Counted from the first letter of the stretch, positions 1-7,852 are shown. The stretch is DNA of 25,264 nt from Geobacter sp. UBA698 (GCA_002298925.1 DBMM01000048.1:1-25264); one strand, 5' to 3'. The notes: generated from the sequence alone by a model not told the origin. Numbers and translations are program-made.

Positions 1-4
1 TTAT

Positions 5-81
5 TGGCGTCCCCGAGACGATTCGAACGTCCGACCCCTTCCTTAGGAGGGAAGTGCTCTATCCAGCTGAGCTACGGGGAC
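5..81 (-). tRNA. tRNA-Arg (anticodon CCT)
   Basis: Read on the minus strand, this is a complete 77-nt cloverleaf. The acceptor stem is GTCCCCG/CGGGGAC, the D arm is GCTC...GAGC, and the anticodon stem CTTCC/GGAAG encloses the 7-nt loop CTCCTAA, giving anticodon CCT, which reads AGG. The T loop is TTCGAAT and the 3' CCA is encoded at 5-7. It lies downstream of apt on the same strand, about 65 bp away. Its 3' end faces the window edge, so an integration site there cannot be judged. Confidence 0.96.
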
Positions 82-88
82 AGGTTAC

Positions 89-125
89 AAAACCGGATAT
101 GTATAGCAGAGCTACCGGCCGGTTT
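89..125 (-). terminator. terminator-like hairpin after apt
   Basis: In the minus-strand transcript, AAACCGG (125 to 119) pairs with CCGGTTT (96 to 90). An inner TAGC/GCTA stem (114-111 with 107-104) has a 3-nt loop. A short T-rich end (TTTTG) follows. It lies between the apt stop and tRNA-Arg, so it could end the surE-pcm-rpoS-apt transcript. The stem is interrupted and the T-run short, so it may be weak, or may act as a processing signal upstream of the tRNA. Confidence 0.4.
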
Positions 126-146
126 CAACTCAATTCAATCGATGTC

Positions 147-662
147 CTAGAATTTCAGCAAAGAATAGACTTTGCCAGGGGGCAGTTTCTCGCGACCATT
201 GAGGAAATCCAGTTCCGCCATGAAACAGCACTCAACAATTTCGCCCCCCATGCTGGTGACCATGTCCACCACGGCGGACATGGTACCGCCGGTGGCCAGC
301 AGATCATCGGCAATCAGGATTTTTTCGCCCGGTTTGATGGCATCCTTGTGTATTTCCAGCGTGTCGGTGCCGTATTCCAGCGCATAGGTCTTGCTGAAGG
401 TTTCGGAAGGGAGTTTGCCCGGTTTGCGTACCAGCACGATGCCCGCGCACAGCTTGTAGGCCAGTGCGGATCCGATGATAAATCCACGGGCCTCCACCCC
501 CACGACCTTGTCGATGCGCTGCCCGACATAGCGGTGAGCGATCAGATCGACCATGCGCTGGTAGGACTGGGCGTCCTGCAGCAGTGTGGTGATGTCCTTG
601 AAAACAATGCCTTTTTTAGGGAAATCTGGCACGTCGCGGATGATGTCTTTGAGGGCTTTCAT
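147..662 (-). CDS. apt: adenine phosphoribosyltransferase
   Basis: Cytoplasmic purine-salvage enzyme that converts adenine and PRPP to AMP and pyrophosphate. At 171 aa it has the usual family length. The type I phosphoribosyltransferase PRPP loop is at residues 115-127 (ILIADDLLATGGT), with its two acidic residues D119-D120 followed by the TGGT turn. The N-terminal stretch with the PDFPKKGI motif (residues 12-19) is typical of Apt. The ATG at 660-662 is preceded by AAGGAGA about 8 nt upstream, which supports the start. It follows rpoS by 56 bp on the same strand and is probably the last protein gene of the surE-pcm-rpoS-apt unit. No key residue appears to be missing. Confidence 0.97.
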   Translation of the reverse strand: MKALKDIIRDVPDFPKKGIVFKDITTLLQDAQSYQRMVDLIAHRYVGQRIDKVVGVEARGFIIGSALAYKLCAGIVLVRKPGKLPSETFSKTYALEYGTDTLEIHKDAIKPGEKILIADDLLATGGTMSAVVDMVTSMGGEIVECCFMAELDFLNGREKLPPGKVYSLLKF

Positions 663-718
663 TCAGATACTCTCCTTATTTCTACGTTTATCGTTTGATC
701 CTTTTTTCACAAACGGCT

Positions 719-1690
719 TCAGGACCTCATGCTGTTGCGCAACTTTTCCAGCGACTTGGCCTCGATCTGACGGATGCGTTCCCTGGTCACACCAAAACTC
801 TGACCGATGGTATCCAGCGTCTGAGGTTCCTTGTCATTGAGGCCGAAGCGCAGGGAGAGTATTTTCTGCTCGCTCTCGCTCAGCTCATTGAAAAACGCGG
901 ATATCTGCTCATACCGGTCAACATTTTCGAGCAGTTCCGATGGGGATACCACCGACGAGTCCTCGATGGTGTCGATCAGAAAAAAATCGTTGCCATCGCC
1001 GATCGGGGTTTCCATGGAACAGGTGCGCCTGAGCAGCGTCATCAGCCGGCGCACATACGCCAGTTTGACATTCATGGCTTCAGCCACTTCATGGGCGGTC
1101 GGCTCCCGCTGCTGCTGCTGCGAAAGAGCCCTGGTCACCTTGGCCATGCGGTTGATGTCATCGGAGACATGCACCGGAAGACGAATGGTGCGGGACTGGT
1201 TGATCAGGGCCCGGTCGATGGCCTGACGGATCCACCAGGTGGCATAGGTTGAAAAGCGGCACTCCTTGGCCAGACTGAAGCGCTCCACCGCCTTGATCAA
1301 TCCCAGATTACCCTCCTCGATAAGATCCAGAAACGGCAGGCCACGGTTGATGTAGCGCTTGGCAATCTTGACCACCAGCCGCAGGTTGGATTCGATCATC
1401 TTGTTGCGGGCAGCCCTGTCGCCGGACTCCACCAGACGGGCCAGATCTTTTTCCGATTCGGCGTTCAGAAGCGGCGTGCGCTGAATATCCCGCAGGTAAA
1501 TCTTGATGGCATCGTCAAAGGTTTCCAATACCGTTGGCGGCAGGTCTTCCTCATCGTCATCATCAGCGGCAGGGTCCACATCCAGAAAAGCCAGCGGCTC
1601 CTCCGGCTCTTCAATGAGCAGATCAACATCTTGCAGAGGTTCTTCCTCGATGAAACCATTCGACAGAAGATCTTCGTTATTCTTTGTCAT
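719..1690 (-). CDS. rpoS: RNA polymerase sigma factor RpoS
   Basis: Sigma-70-family factor of 323 aa, expected to direct RNA polymerase to stationary-phase and stress promoters. Region 1.2 lies around residues 58-90. The sigma-70 signature (DLIEEGNLGLIKAVERF) is at 122-138, and region 2.3/2.4 (FSTYATWWIRQAIDRAL) at 146-162. Region 4.2, the -35-binding helix-turn-helix, is at about 291-318 (TLDTIGQSFGVTRERIRQIE). The N-terminus is acidic (EE and DDDDEED, residues 15-49), and there is no RpoD-style region 1.1. Size and position directly after surE and pcm identify it as RpoS and not the housekeeping factor. The start ATG has a strong GGGGAGG about 7 nt upstream. The gap to pcm is 32 bp. nlpD, which sits between pcm and rpoS in enterobacteria, is absent. 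Confidence 0.95.
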   Translation of the reverse strand: MTKNNEDLLSNGFIEEEPLQDVDLLIEEPEEPLAFLDVDPAADDDDEEDLPPTVLETFDDAIKIYLRDIQRTPLLNAESEKDLARLVESGDRAARNKMIESNLRLVVKIAKRYINRGLPFLDLIEEGNLGLIKAVERFSLAKECRFSTYATWWIRQAIDRALINQSRTIRLPVHVSDDINRMAKVTRALSQQQQREPTAHEVAEAMNVKLAYVRRLMTLLRRTCSMETPIGDGNDFFLIDTIEDSSVVSPSELLENVDRYEQISAFFNELSESEQKILSLRFGLNDKEPQTLDTIGQSFGVTRERIRQIEAKSLEKLRNSMRS

Positions 1691-1722
1691 ACACTGCCTC
1701 CCCTAACCAAAAGACTGTCCGG

Positions 1723-2370
1723 CTACCAGCCCTGTTTGCCGATCAGCGGCACAAAACGACAGCTGACGGAGACGACGGTTTCAAGCGTACCGTCAGCATG
1801 TTTCTCAATCTTGATCAGGCGCTGTTCTTCCTCATCACCCACCGGGATCACCAGACGGCCGCCACAGGCCAGCTGTTCGGTAAGTATCCCGGGAACCGCC
1901 GGAGCACCGGCGGTAACGATGATGGCATCAAAGGGCGCTTCTTCTTCCCATCCGATGGAGCTGCCCTCGCTGTCGTTGATTCTTAACATTACATTGAACA
2001 GCCCCAGAGAATCCAGACATTTTCTGGCGCGCAGTGCCAGCGGCCGGATACGCTCCGCCGTAAAGACCCGTTCGGCCAGGGTGGCCAGAATGGCGGTCTG
2101 ATAACCGGAACCGGTGCCGATCTCCAGCACCTTCTCCCTGCCGGTCAGGGCAAGCAGTTCGCTCATCAGCGCCACCATGTAAGGCTGGGAAATGGTTTGC
2201 TTCTCGCCGATCGGGAGAGCCGAATCGCTGTAGGCCTGGGCAGCCATCGCCTCCTGCACAAAAATGTGGCGCGGAACCTTCAGCATGGCCTCCAACACCC
2301 GGCGGTCACTGACTCCCCGGGCCACGATCTGTTCCTGCACCATTTTTTTTCGCGCATACTCGAAATTCAT
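1723..2370 (-). CDS. pcm: protein-L-isoaspartate O-methyltransferase
   Basis: Cytoplasmic repair enzyme that methylates L-isoaspartyl residues in aged proteins using S-adenosylmethionine. Read from the ATG at 2370 it has 215 aa, the usual family length. The SAM-binding motif I (LEIGTGSGYQ) is at residues 82-91. The N-terminal VARGVSDRRVLEAMLKVPRH segment and the family's IGEKQTISQPY motif (residues 54-64) are clear. An in-frame ATG at 2391 would add 7 residues (MLFMGYL), but GGGG at 2377-2380 lies 6 nt before the ATG at 2370 and the conserved N-terminus starts there, so I chose the shorter form. It lies between surE and rpoS, as in many proteobacteria where protein repair and general stress response are linked. 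Confidence 0.95.
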   Translation of the reverse strand: MNFEYARKKMVQEQIVARGVSDRRVLEAMLKVPRHIFVQEAMAAQAYSDSALPIGEKQTISQPYMVALMSELLALTGREKVLEIGTGSGYQTAILATLAERVFTAERIRPLALRARKCLDSLGLFNVMLRINDSEGSSIGWEEEAPFDAIIVTAGAPAVPGILTEQLACGGRLVIPVGDEEEQRLIKIEKHADGTLETVVSVSCRFVPLIGKQGW

Positions 2371-2442
2371 CAGATACCCCATAAACAACATAACATTAGC
2401 AGACAGCCATATCCTAAGTACAGTCTGATCAATCGCCGGCCG

Positions 2443-3186
2443 TCACAGCTCCCATCCGGCAATGATCTTCATGGATTCGTAATTGGTCAGATCCAGATGC
2501 AGCGGCGTAACGGAAACATGCCCGCGGTTGATGGCAAAGAAATCGGTACCCTCGTAATCGTTGAAATCCGGTTCGTCGCTCCCGATCCAGTAGTACTTGC
2601 GGCCGCGGGGGTCGGTCTTGTCGACGATCTTGCCCACAAAGGAACGTTTGCCCTGACGGGTGATCAGCGGCGGATTGATTTCTGCTGCCGGGCGGTTGGG
2701 GACATTGACATTGAGGAACGTATCCGCCGGCAGCCCGTTGGCCAGCACCTGACGGGCCACCCGCAGGGCAACCTGGGCGGCTGCCGGAAAATGCTCGCTG
2801 CGCTCGAACGTAGCCAGTGATACCGCCATGGCCGGAATTCCCATCAGGGTGGCCTCCATGGCGGCTGCCACCGTGCCGGAATAGGTGATGTCATCCCCCA
2901 GATTGGCACCGTGGTTGATGCCGGAAACCACCAGATCCGGGCGAAAGGGAAGCAGACTGTGGATACCCATGTTGACGCAATCGGTGGGAGTACCGTCCAC
3001 GGCATAGAAACCGGGGCGCAGCTTGAATGCCCTCAGCGGGGAGTGCAGGGTCAGCGAGTGCCCGACCGCGCTCCGTTCCCGGTCCGGAGCCACCACCGTC
3101 ACCTCGCCCAAATCCCGCAGGGCTTCGGCCAGAGCCAGAATACCGGCGGCATGAATGCCGTCGTCGTTGGTAACCATGATATGCAT
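2443..3186 (-). CDS. surE: 5'/3'-nucleotidase SurE
   Basis: Metal-dependent survival-protein phosphatase that releases phosphate from nucleoside monophosphates. The protein is 247 aa, normal for SurE. The N-terminal VTNDDG motif (residues 5-10) supplies the paired metal-binding aspartates D8 and D9. The APDRERSAVGHSLT segment supplies the conserved serine, and SGINHGANLG supplies the conserved asparagine. It is the first gene of the surE-pcm-rpoS-apt unit; the gap to pcm is about 72 bp. The start codon is ATG at 3184-3186 with only a modest AGGA upstream. Confidence 0.96.
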   Translation of the reverse strand: MHIMVTNDDGIHAAGILALAEALRDLGEVTVVAPDRERSAVGHSLTLHSPLRAFKLRPGFYAVDGTPTDCVNMGIHSLLPFRPDLVVSGINHGANLGDDITYSGTVAAAMEATLMGIPAMAVSLATFERSEHFPAAAQVALRVARQVLANGLPADTFLNVNVPNRPAAEINPPLITRQGKRSFVGKIVDKTDPRGRKYYWIGSDEPDFNDYEGTDFFAINRGHVSVTPLHLDLTNYESMKIIAGWEL

Positions 3187-3224
3187 AGTGCGGTCCTGTG
3201 ACGTAGTCAGTGGAAATCCGGTCT

Positions 3225-3253
3225 GTTATGGCAGAAATCCATCCATAAATCAA
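3225..3253 (-). promoter_or_regulatory. putative sigma-70 promoter of surE
   Basis: On the minus strand TTGATT (3253-3248) and CATAAC (3230-3225) are separated by 17 nt. Each matches consensus at 4 of 6 positions. The -10 box lies about 39 bp upstream of the surE ATG. This is a pattern match only. Confidence 0.35.
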
Positions 3254-3272
3254 GGCAGGCGTGCAGGACGGA

Positions 3273-3288
3273 TTTTGTGTTTACAAAA
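3273..3288. promoter_or_regulatory. 16-bp palindrome overlapping the -35 box of the quinone reductase promoter
   Basis: TTTTGT at 3273-3278 and ACAAAA at 3283-3288 form a perfect 6-bp inverted repeat around GTTT. It overlaps the candidate -35 box (3280-3285) of the rightward gene and lies upstream of the candidate surE promoter. That would suit a repressor operator, but no cognate regulator is identifiable here. Confidence 0.3.
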
Positions 3289-3308
3289 CAGGCCGAACTG
3301 GGTAAATT
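3280..3308 (+). promoter_or_regulatory. putative sigma-70 promoter of the quinone oxidoreductase gene
   Basis: TTTACA (3280-3285, 5 of 6 matches to TTGACA) and TAAATT (3303-3308, 4 of 6 matches to TATAAT) are separated by 17 nt. Transcription would start near 3315 and give a leader of about 50 nt before the ATG at 3364. Confidence 0.45.
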
Positions 3309-3363
3309 CAACCCCAAAACAAGGTTACAGAATTGATCCATATATCAAGACGGAGGTTACTCA

Positions 3364-4350
3364 ATGAAGGCAGTATTGATGGAAGGTTTCGGCGGCATCG
3401 AGGTTCTGAAGGTGGGCGAAGCGGACCGGCCGGTGGCCGCTGAAGGACAGGTGCTGGTCAAGGTGTTTGCCACCAGCGTCAACCGCCCTGACCTGGTGCA
3501 GCGCGAAGGCAAGTACCCGCCCCCGCCGGGCGATTCCGAGATCCTGGGGCTGGAAGTGGCCGGCGTGATCGAGGAGCTGGGCCCAGGCGTCTCCGGGTGG
3601 AGCGTTGGCCAGCGGGTCATGACCCTGGTGGGGGGCGGCGGCTATGCCGAGTATGCCGTGGCCTATGCCAGTCACCTGATGGCCATTCCCGACTCCATGT
3701 CCTTCGAGGAAGCGGCCTGCGTCTGCGAATCCTACATCACCGCTTTTTTGAATGTCTTCATGATCGGCGAGTTCAAGGACAAGCAGACCGCCATCCTGCA
3801 CGGCGGCGGCGGCGGGGTCAACACGGCCGCCATCCAGCTCTGCCGGGCCCTGACACCGGCCAGCAAGCTGATCGTTACCGCCTCCCCTGAAAAGATGGAG
3901 CGGGTCAGGGAAGTGGGAGCCGACCTGCTGATCAACTTCCGCGAGACCCCCGATTTCAGCGAGGTGGTCAAGGAATACACCGCCAAAAAGGGCGCCGATC
4001 TGATCCTGGACCATATCGGAGCCAAGTACCTGGCCCCCAACATGAACTCGCTGGCCTACAAGGGCAAACTGGTCATCATCGGCGTCACCAGCGGCATCAA
4101 GGCCGAACTGAACCTGGCCCTGATGATGGTCAAGCGCCAGCAGATCATCGGCAGCGTGCTGCGCTCCCGCCCCGTGCCGGAGAAGGGCGAGATCGTGGCC
4201 GAGTTTACCCGCTGCGCCCTGCCCAAATTCGCCGACCGCACCATCGTGCCGATCATCGAGAAAGTCTTCACCATCGACCAGGTGGCGGAGGCCCACCGCA
4301 TGATGGAAGCAGACCAGCACTTTGGCAAGATCGTGCTGAAGATCCAGTAG
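3364..4350 (+). CDS. NAD(P)H:quinone oxidoreductase, PIG3/zeta-crystallin-like (MDR superfamily)
   Basis: Soluble medium-chain dehydrogenase/reductase of 328 aa that probably reduces quinones or other enone electrophiles with NADPH. The N-terminal GroES-like domain (about 1-125) contains the NRPDLVQREGKYPPPPG signature of the PIG3-type quinone oxidoreductase family and lacks the zinc-binding cysteines of true alcohol dehydrogenases. The Rossmann domain begins near residue 140 with an unusually glycine-rich loop (GGGGGVNTAA, where GGASGVGTAA is more usual). The C-terminal AHRMMEADQHFGKIVL motif is typical. GGAGG at 3352-3356, 7 nt before the ATG, fixes the start. It stands alone, divergent from surE and convergent with the lactate regulator. 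The natural substrate is unknown. Confidence 0.88.
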   Translation: MKAVLMEGFGGIEVLKVGEADRPVAAEGQVLVKVFATSVNRPDLVQREGKYPPPPGDSEILGLEVAGVIEELGPGVSGWSVGQRVMTLVGGGGYAEYAVAYASHLMAIPDSMSFEEAACVCESYITAFLNVFMIGEFKDKQTAILHGGGGGVNTAAIQLCRALTPASKLIVTASPEKMERVREVGADLLINFRETPDFSEVVKEYTAKKGADLILDHIGAKYLAPNMNSLAYKGKLVIIGVTSGIKAELNLALMMVKRQQIIGSVLRSRPVPEKGEIVAEFTRCALPKFADRTIVPIIEKVFTIDQVAEAHRMMEADQHFGKIVLKIQ

Positions 4351-4371
4351 CCCACCCAGCAGACACCAACC

Positions 4372-4412
4372 AAAAGACCGGCCGGGATTCAGTTCCCGAC
4401 CGGTCTTTTTTT
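4372..4412 (+). terminator. rho-independent terminator, probably bidirectional
   Basis: GACCGG-CCGGGA (4376-4387) pairs with TCCCG-CCGGTC (4394-4405), with one mismatch and a 6-nt loop, followed by seven T residues (4406-4412). It lies 21 bp after the quinone oxidoreductase stop. The opposite strand has four T residues after the same stem (from 4375-4372), so it may also end the converging lctP-glcD-glcF-regulator transcript, whose last gene stops at 4439. Confidence 0.9.
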
Positions 4413-4438
4413 GTTCCTGTTCGATAATCGGGCTGGGA

Positions 4439-5158
4439 TCAGCCCCGCTGCTGGGTCACATAGGCCTCGCTGCGCTGTTCGGCAAAGTTAAGGTGTGTCA
4501 TCATGGCCTGACGGGCGCCCTCCGCATCGCGAGCCTTGATGGCCTCGAAGATGGCCAGGTGATGCTGATACAGCAGGTGATGATCCTCGCTGGTCAGATA
4601 GACCGCCCGCCAGACCCCCTGCTGGAACTCCTTCATGGCATCAAACAGGCTCTGCATAAGGTGCAGCCAGACGATATTATGGGTGGCTCGGGCAATGACG
4701 ATATGGAGATTGGCGTCGAGGTCTTCGGACGGCTGCAAACCCTCCAGGTTGCGCTTCATGGATGCGATAATATCCTCCATGCGGCGGATGTCTTCGGGCA
4801 AGGCCCGCTGGGCGGCATAAAAGGCGGTCCACGACTCCATCCCCTTGCGCACCTCGATCACGTCCAGGGCACGCTCCTGCTGGGAGCGGATCAGTTCGGT
4901 CAAGGGATTACCGGCGGTTGTCTCCACCAGCGACATGACCAGCGTGCCCCCCCCCTGGTAGGACATGACCAGCCCCGAGGATGCCAGCACATTGAGCGCC
5001 TCCCGCACCGACGGCCGCGAAACGCCGAACATCTCGGCCAGTTCGCGCTCCGGAGGGAGTTTCTCGCCAGGGGCGAATTCACCGGCCAGAATAGAGGCGC
5101 GGATCTGCTCCGCAATCTGACTGGAGACTTTTTTGGGTTTAATGGGTTTAAACGGCAT
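4439..5158 (-). CDS. FadR/LldR-type GntR-family regulator, probable lactate repressor
   Basis: DNA-binding regulator of 239 aa. The winged helix-turn-helix lies at about residues 10-75, with the recognition region ELAEMFGVSRPSVREALNVL at 39-58. The C-terminal FCD ligand domain (about 98-225) keeps candidate metal-ligand residues D148, H152, H200 and H222, the pattern seen in FCD proteins that sense small carboxylic acids. It is the last gene of lctP-glcD-glcF-regulator, 59 bp after glcF. FadR-group proteins bind TNGTNNNACNA, and two such sites lie in the lctP/lutC intergenic region, so I infer that this protein represses both arms and is released by lactate. It could also sense pyruvate or glycolate. 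It is orthologous in type to LldR, GlcC and PdhR, but the exact subgroup was not determined. Confidence 0.9.
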   Translation of the reverse strand: MPFKPIKPKKVSSQIAEQIRASILAGEFAPGEKLPPERELAEMFGVSRPSVREALNVLASSGLVMSYQGGGTLVMSLVETTAGNPLTELIRSQQERALDVIEVRKGMESWTAFYAAQRALPEDIRRMEDIIASMKRNLEGLQPSEDLDANLHIVIARATHNIVWLHLMQSLFDAMKEFQQGVWRAVYLTSEDHHLLYQHHLAIFEAIKARDAEGARQAMMTHLNFAEQRSEAYVTQQRG

Positions 5159-5180
5159 GGTGATCCGATCTGAAACAGTT

Positions 5181-5204
5181 GAGGGGTGGCTAGCAGCCCC
5201 CCTC
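5181..5204 (-). repeat. strong intercistronic hairpin between glcF and the regulator gene
   Basis: GAGGGG plus GGCT (5181-5191, with one bulged T at 5187) pairs with AGCC plus CCCCTC (5195-5204) to give a 10-bp GC-rich stem with a 3-nt loop. It is transcribed between the glcF stop (5218) and the regulator start (5158). No T-run follows, so it is more likely a processing, stabilising or partial-attenuation hairpin than a full terminator. Confidence 0.6.
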
Positions 5205-5217
5205 TACCTACTACATT

Positions 5218-6480
5218 TCATAAGTTATTGCAACCGTGCCAGGACGCCATGCTTTGCGCCAGCACCTCTGTCAGGTGCATGATTCTGACACCCGGCAGAT
5301 GATCCGCCAGCCCCTTCTTGAGCTGCAGCAGACAGCCGGGATTGCCGGTTACCAGCACCTCGGCGCCACTGGCAGCGATGTTGTCCAGCTTGCGCCTGAG
5401 AATGCGGTTTGACATCTCCGGCCTGGCGATATTGTAGGTGCCGGCGCTGCCGCAGCAGGCGTCGGCCTCGTTCAGTTCGCGGTACTCCAGTCCCGGCACC
5501 AGCTTGAGAAGGTCACGCGGTTCCCTGCGGATGCCCTGGCAGTGGGCGATGTGGCAGGGATCGTGGTAGCTGGCTTTCATGGCCAGCGGTTTAAGTTTTG
5601 CCCGCAATTCATCGGCATGCAGCGCGAGAACCTGAGAGATGTCGCGCACTTTTGAACTGAATTTTTCCGCCGGCTCGTAACCTTCCAGATGATGATCGTA
5701 CTTTTTAAGTTCGGCACCGCAGCCGCCGCAGTCGGTCACGATAAAATCCAGATCGTATCCAGCAAAGATATCGATGTTGGTGTGGGCGGCCTCCTTCAGG
5801 CCGGCCAGGTCGCCCCCCAGCATGTTGGGCGCGCCGCAGCAGACCTGGTTCCGGGGAGTGATGACCCTGTAGCCGAGCGATGAGAGCAGCTGAATCGTGG
5901 CCCGGCTGGCTTCGGAGAAGACCAGGCTCATCACGCACCCCAGGAAGAAGCCGACCGTGCCCCGTTCCTGGCCGATGGCCGGCGTCACTTCCTGGATCTC
6001 CTGACGCAGCGGTCGGTCGGGCAGGTCAGGCAAGAGCCCCTCCATCCGCTCCAGCGGCTTGGGGAACATCTTGAGGATGCCCAGCTTTCTGACCAGTTTC
6101 TGCAGTCCGCTCTTCTGGTACATGCGCATCGGCACCATGGAACTCTCCAGACGGTCCGGGTGCGGTACCAGTTTGCGCAGGATCAGCTCTTCCATATACC
6201 CCAGACCGCTTTCCGCTTTCCGTTCGCAGGTGAACTCGGCCACCAGCTCACCGGCATTGACTCCGCAGGGGCAGGCCGAGGCGCAGGCCTGGCAGTCCAG
6301 ACAGAGCGAGAGATACTCCAGCATCCGCTCGGACTGGTCCAGCTCCCCTTCCTGAAGCTTGCGCACCAGCGCCACCCGGCCGCGGGGCGAGGCGGTTTCC
6401 AGAAAGGTTTCCTTGTAGGTCGGGCAGGCTGGCAGGCACATGCCGCAGCGCATGCAGTTGATTAATTTGACGTAGTCCAT
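5218..6480 (-). CDS. glcF: glycolate oxidase/D-lactate dehydrogenase iron-sulfur subunit (GlcF-like)
   Basis: Electron-transfer subunit of 420 aa, partner of the FAD subunit encoded just upstream. Two [4Fe-4S] ferredoxin motifs are present: C9/C12/C15/C19 and C60/C63/C66/C70. Two cysteine-rich CCG domains follow: C182, C214-C215, C251/C254, and C309, C342-C343, C383. This is the complete GlcF/HdrD-like architecture. It would pass electrons from D-lactate oxidation towards the menaquinone pool or another carrier at the membrane. The start ATG (6478-6480) is one base after the glcD stop, with AAGGTG upstream inside glcD, so translation is probably coupled. By sequence alone glycolate and D-lactate cannot be separated; the adjacent lactate permease favours D-lactate. 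Confidence 0.93.
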   Translation of the reverse strand: MDYVKLINCMRCGMCLPACPTYKETFLETASPRGRVALVRKLQEGELDQSERMLEYLSLCLDCQACASACPCGVNAGELVAEFTCERKAESGLGYMEELILRKLVPHPDRLESSMVPMRMYQKSGLQKLVRKLGILKMFPKPLERMEGLLPDLPDRPLRQEIQEVTPAIGQERGTVGFFLGCVMSLVFSEASRATIQLLSSLGYRVITPRNQVCCGAPNMLGGDLAGLKEAAHTNIDIFAGYDLDFIVTDCGGCGAELKKYDHHLEGYEPAEKFSSKVRDISQVLALHADELRAKLKPLAMKASYHDPCHIAHCQGIRREPRDLLKLVPGLEYRELNEADACCGSAGTYNIARPEMSNRILRRKLDNIAASGAEVLVTGNPGCLLQLKKGLADHLPGVRIMHLTEVLAQSMASWHGCNNL

Positions 6481-6481
6481 A

Positions 6482-7852
6482 TCAGAACACCTTACCTGGA
6501 TTTAAAATCCCCTTTGGATCGAATGCCTGTTTTATCCCCCGCATCACCTTGATCCCCGACTCCCCCACCAGCCTCGGCAGGTACTTCTTCTTGGCCAGCC
6601 CGACCCCGTGCTCGCCGGTGATGGTGCCCCCCATGGCAATGGCGGCATCGAAGATCTCCTCGAAGGCGGCATGGGCGCGTTTGATTTCATCCTGGTCCCG
6701 CTCGTCGGTCAGGCAGGTGGGGTGCAGGTTGCCGTCGCCGGCATGACCGAAGGTGCCGATGGTCACGCTGTACTTCCTGGCCGCATCCTGAATTACCTTC
6801 AACATGGCTGCGATGCAGCTGCGCGGCACAGTGGCATCCTCCAGGATGGTGGTCGGCTTGAGCCGGGCCAGAGCCGAAAGGGCCGTACGGCGGGCCGTGG
6901 CCAGTTTGAGGGCTTCGTCGGCGGTCTGGGCCGTCTGGAAGAATGAACTGCGATACTTCTTGCAGATTTCAGCCACCGCAGCGGCCTCTTCCGCCACCAC
7001 GGCCGGGTGACCGTCCACCTCGATCAGCAGCACCGCATCCACGTCCAGCGGCAGCCCCACATGGGCGTAGTCCTCGACGCACTTGATGGTGACCTTGTCC
7101 AGAAACTCCAGGGTGGCCGGGATGACCTTGGCGGCGATGATGGCAGACACCGCCAGGGCGGCATCCTGCAGGGCCGGAAAATGGGCCAGCATGGTGATCT
7201 TGGCCTGGGGTTTGGGAATCAGCTTGACGGTGATGCCGGTGAAGAACCCCAGCGTGCCCTCGGAGGAAACCAGCAGCGGATTGAGGCTGTAACCGGCCAC
7301 ATCCTTGACCACCTTGCCGCCGGTCCTGAGCAGGTCGCCATCCGCCAGGACCGTCTCCAGCCCCATGACATAATCGGCGGTGACGCCGTACTTCAGGCCG
7401 CGCAGACCGCCCGAATTCTCGGCTACGTTGCCCCCCATGGTGGAGATGTTCATGCTGCCCGGATCAGGCGGGTAGAAGAGACCACGCGACTCCACCTCGC
7501 GGTGCAGGGCGCTGGTGATCACCCCCGGCTCCACCGTGGCGGTCAGATTCTCCTCGTCCACTTCGATGATCCGGTTAAGGCGGCTGGTCTGGACCACCAC
7601 GCCTCCGGCGGACAGGGATCCGCCCGACAGGTTGGTGCCGGATCCGCGCGGGGTTACCGTTACGCCGGCACCATGGCAAAGCCGCATGATGCGGACGACT
7701 TCATCAGCCCTGCCGGGCAGCAGCACCGCACCTGGCCGGCTTTCAATCTCAGGGGTAGAGTCGTAGCCGTAGACCGCCAGCGACTCCCGGTCGGTCAGGG
7801 TGTACTGCTCGCCGACGATATTTTTCAATTCATTGATGAATGTTGGTTCCAT
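6482..7852 (-). CDS. glcD: FAD-linked D-lactate (or glycolate) dehydrogenase subunit (GlcD-like)
   Basis: Flavoprotein of 456 aa in the vanillyl-alcohol-oxidase fold family that oxidises a 2-hydroxy acid to the 2-oxo acid, probably D-lactate to pyruvate. The FAD-binding N-terminal domain contains PRGSGTNLSGG at 68-78 and the GGNVAENSGG region. The C-terminal cap carries HAGDGNLH (370-377) and GEHGVG (413-418), which supply conserved histidines of the active site. It is full length. The ATG is at 7850-7852 with GAGGTG close upstream. It lies downstream of lctP, separated by a structured 212-bp spacer, and is tightly coupled to glcF. No NAD-binding domain is present, so the electron acceptor is the Fe-S partner. 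Confidence 0.94.
   Translation of the reverse strand: MEPTFINELKNIVGEQYTLTDRESLAVYGYDSTPEIESRPGAVLLPGRADEVVRIMRLCHGAGVTVTPRGSGTNLSGGSLSAGGVVVQTSRLNRIIEVDEENLTATVEPGVITSALHREVESRGLFYPPDPGSMNISTMGGNVAENSGGLRGLKYGVTADYVMGLETVLADGDLLRTGGKVVKDVAGYSLNPLLVSSEGTLGFFTGITVKLIPKPQAKITMLAHFPALQDAALAVSAIIAAKVIPATLEFLDKVTIKCVEDYAHVGLPLDVDAVLLIEVDGHPAVVAEEAAAVAEICKKYRSSFFQTAQTADEALKLATARRTALSALARLKPTTILEDATVPRSCIAAMLKVIQDAARKYSVTIGTFGHAGDGNLHPTCLTDERDQDEIKRAHAAFEEIFDAAIAMGGTITGEHGVGLAKKKYLPRLVGESGIKVMRGIKQAFDPKGILNPGKVF

Noticed and set aside
5..81. tRNA-Arg as an integration site for a mobile island
   Set aside because: The 3' end faces the window edge and I see no duplicated tRNA end or integrase in the window.
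2371..2391. Upstream in-frame ATG for pcm, adding seven residues
   Set aside because: The ATG at 2370 has GGGG at a good distance and matches the usual family N-terminus; the longer start has no comparable signal.
3361..4320. A 319-aa open frame on the minus strand opposite the quinone oxidoreductase gene
   Set aside because: It mirrors a GC-rich gene with clear homology on the plus strand; its His/Asp/Gly-rich composition is typical of antisense shadow frames, and it has no recognisable domain.
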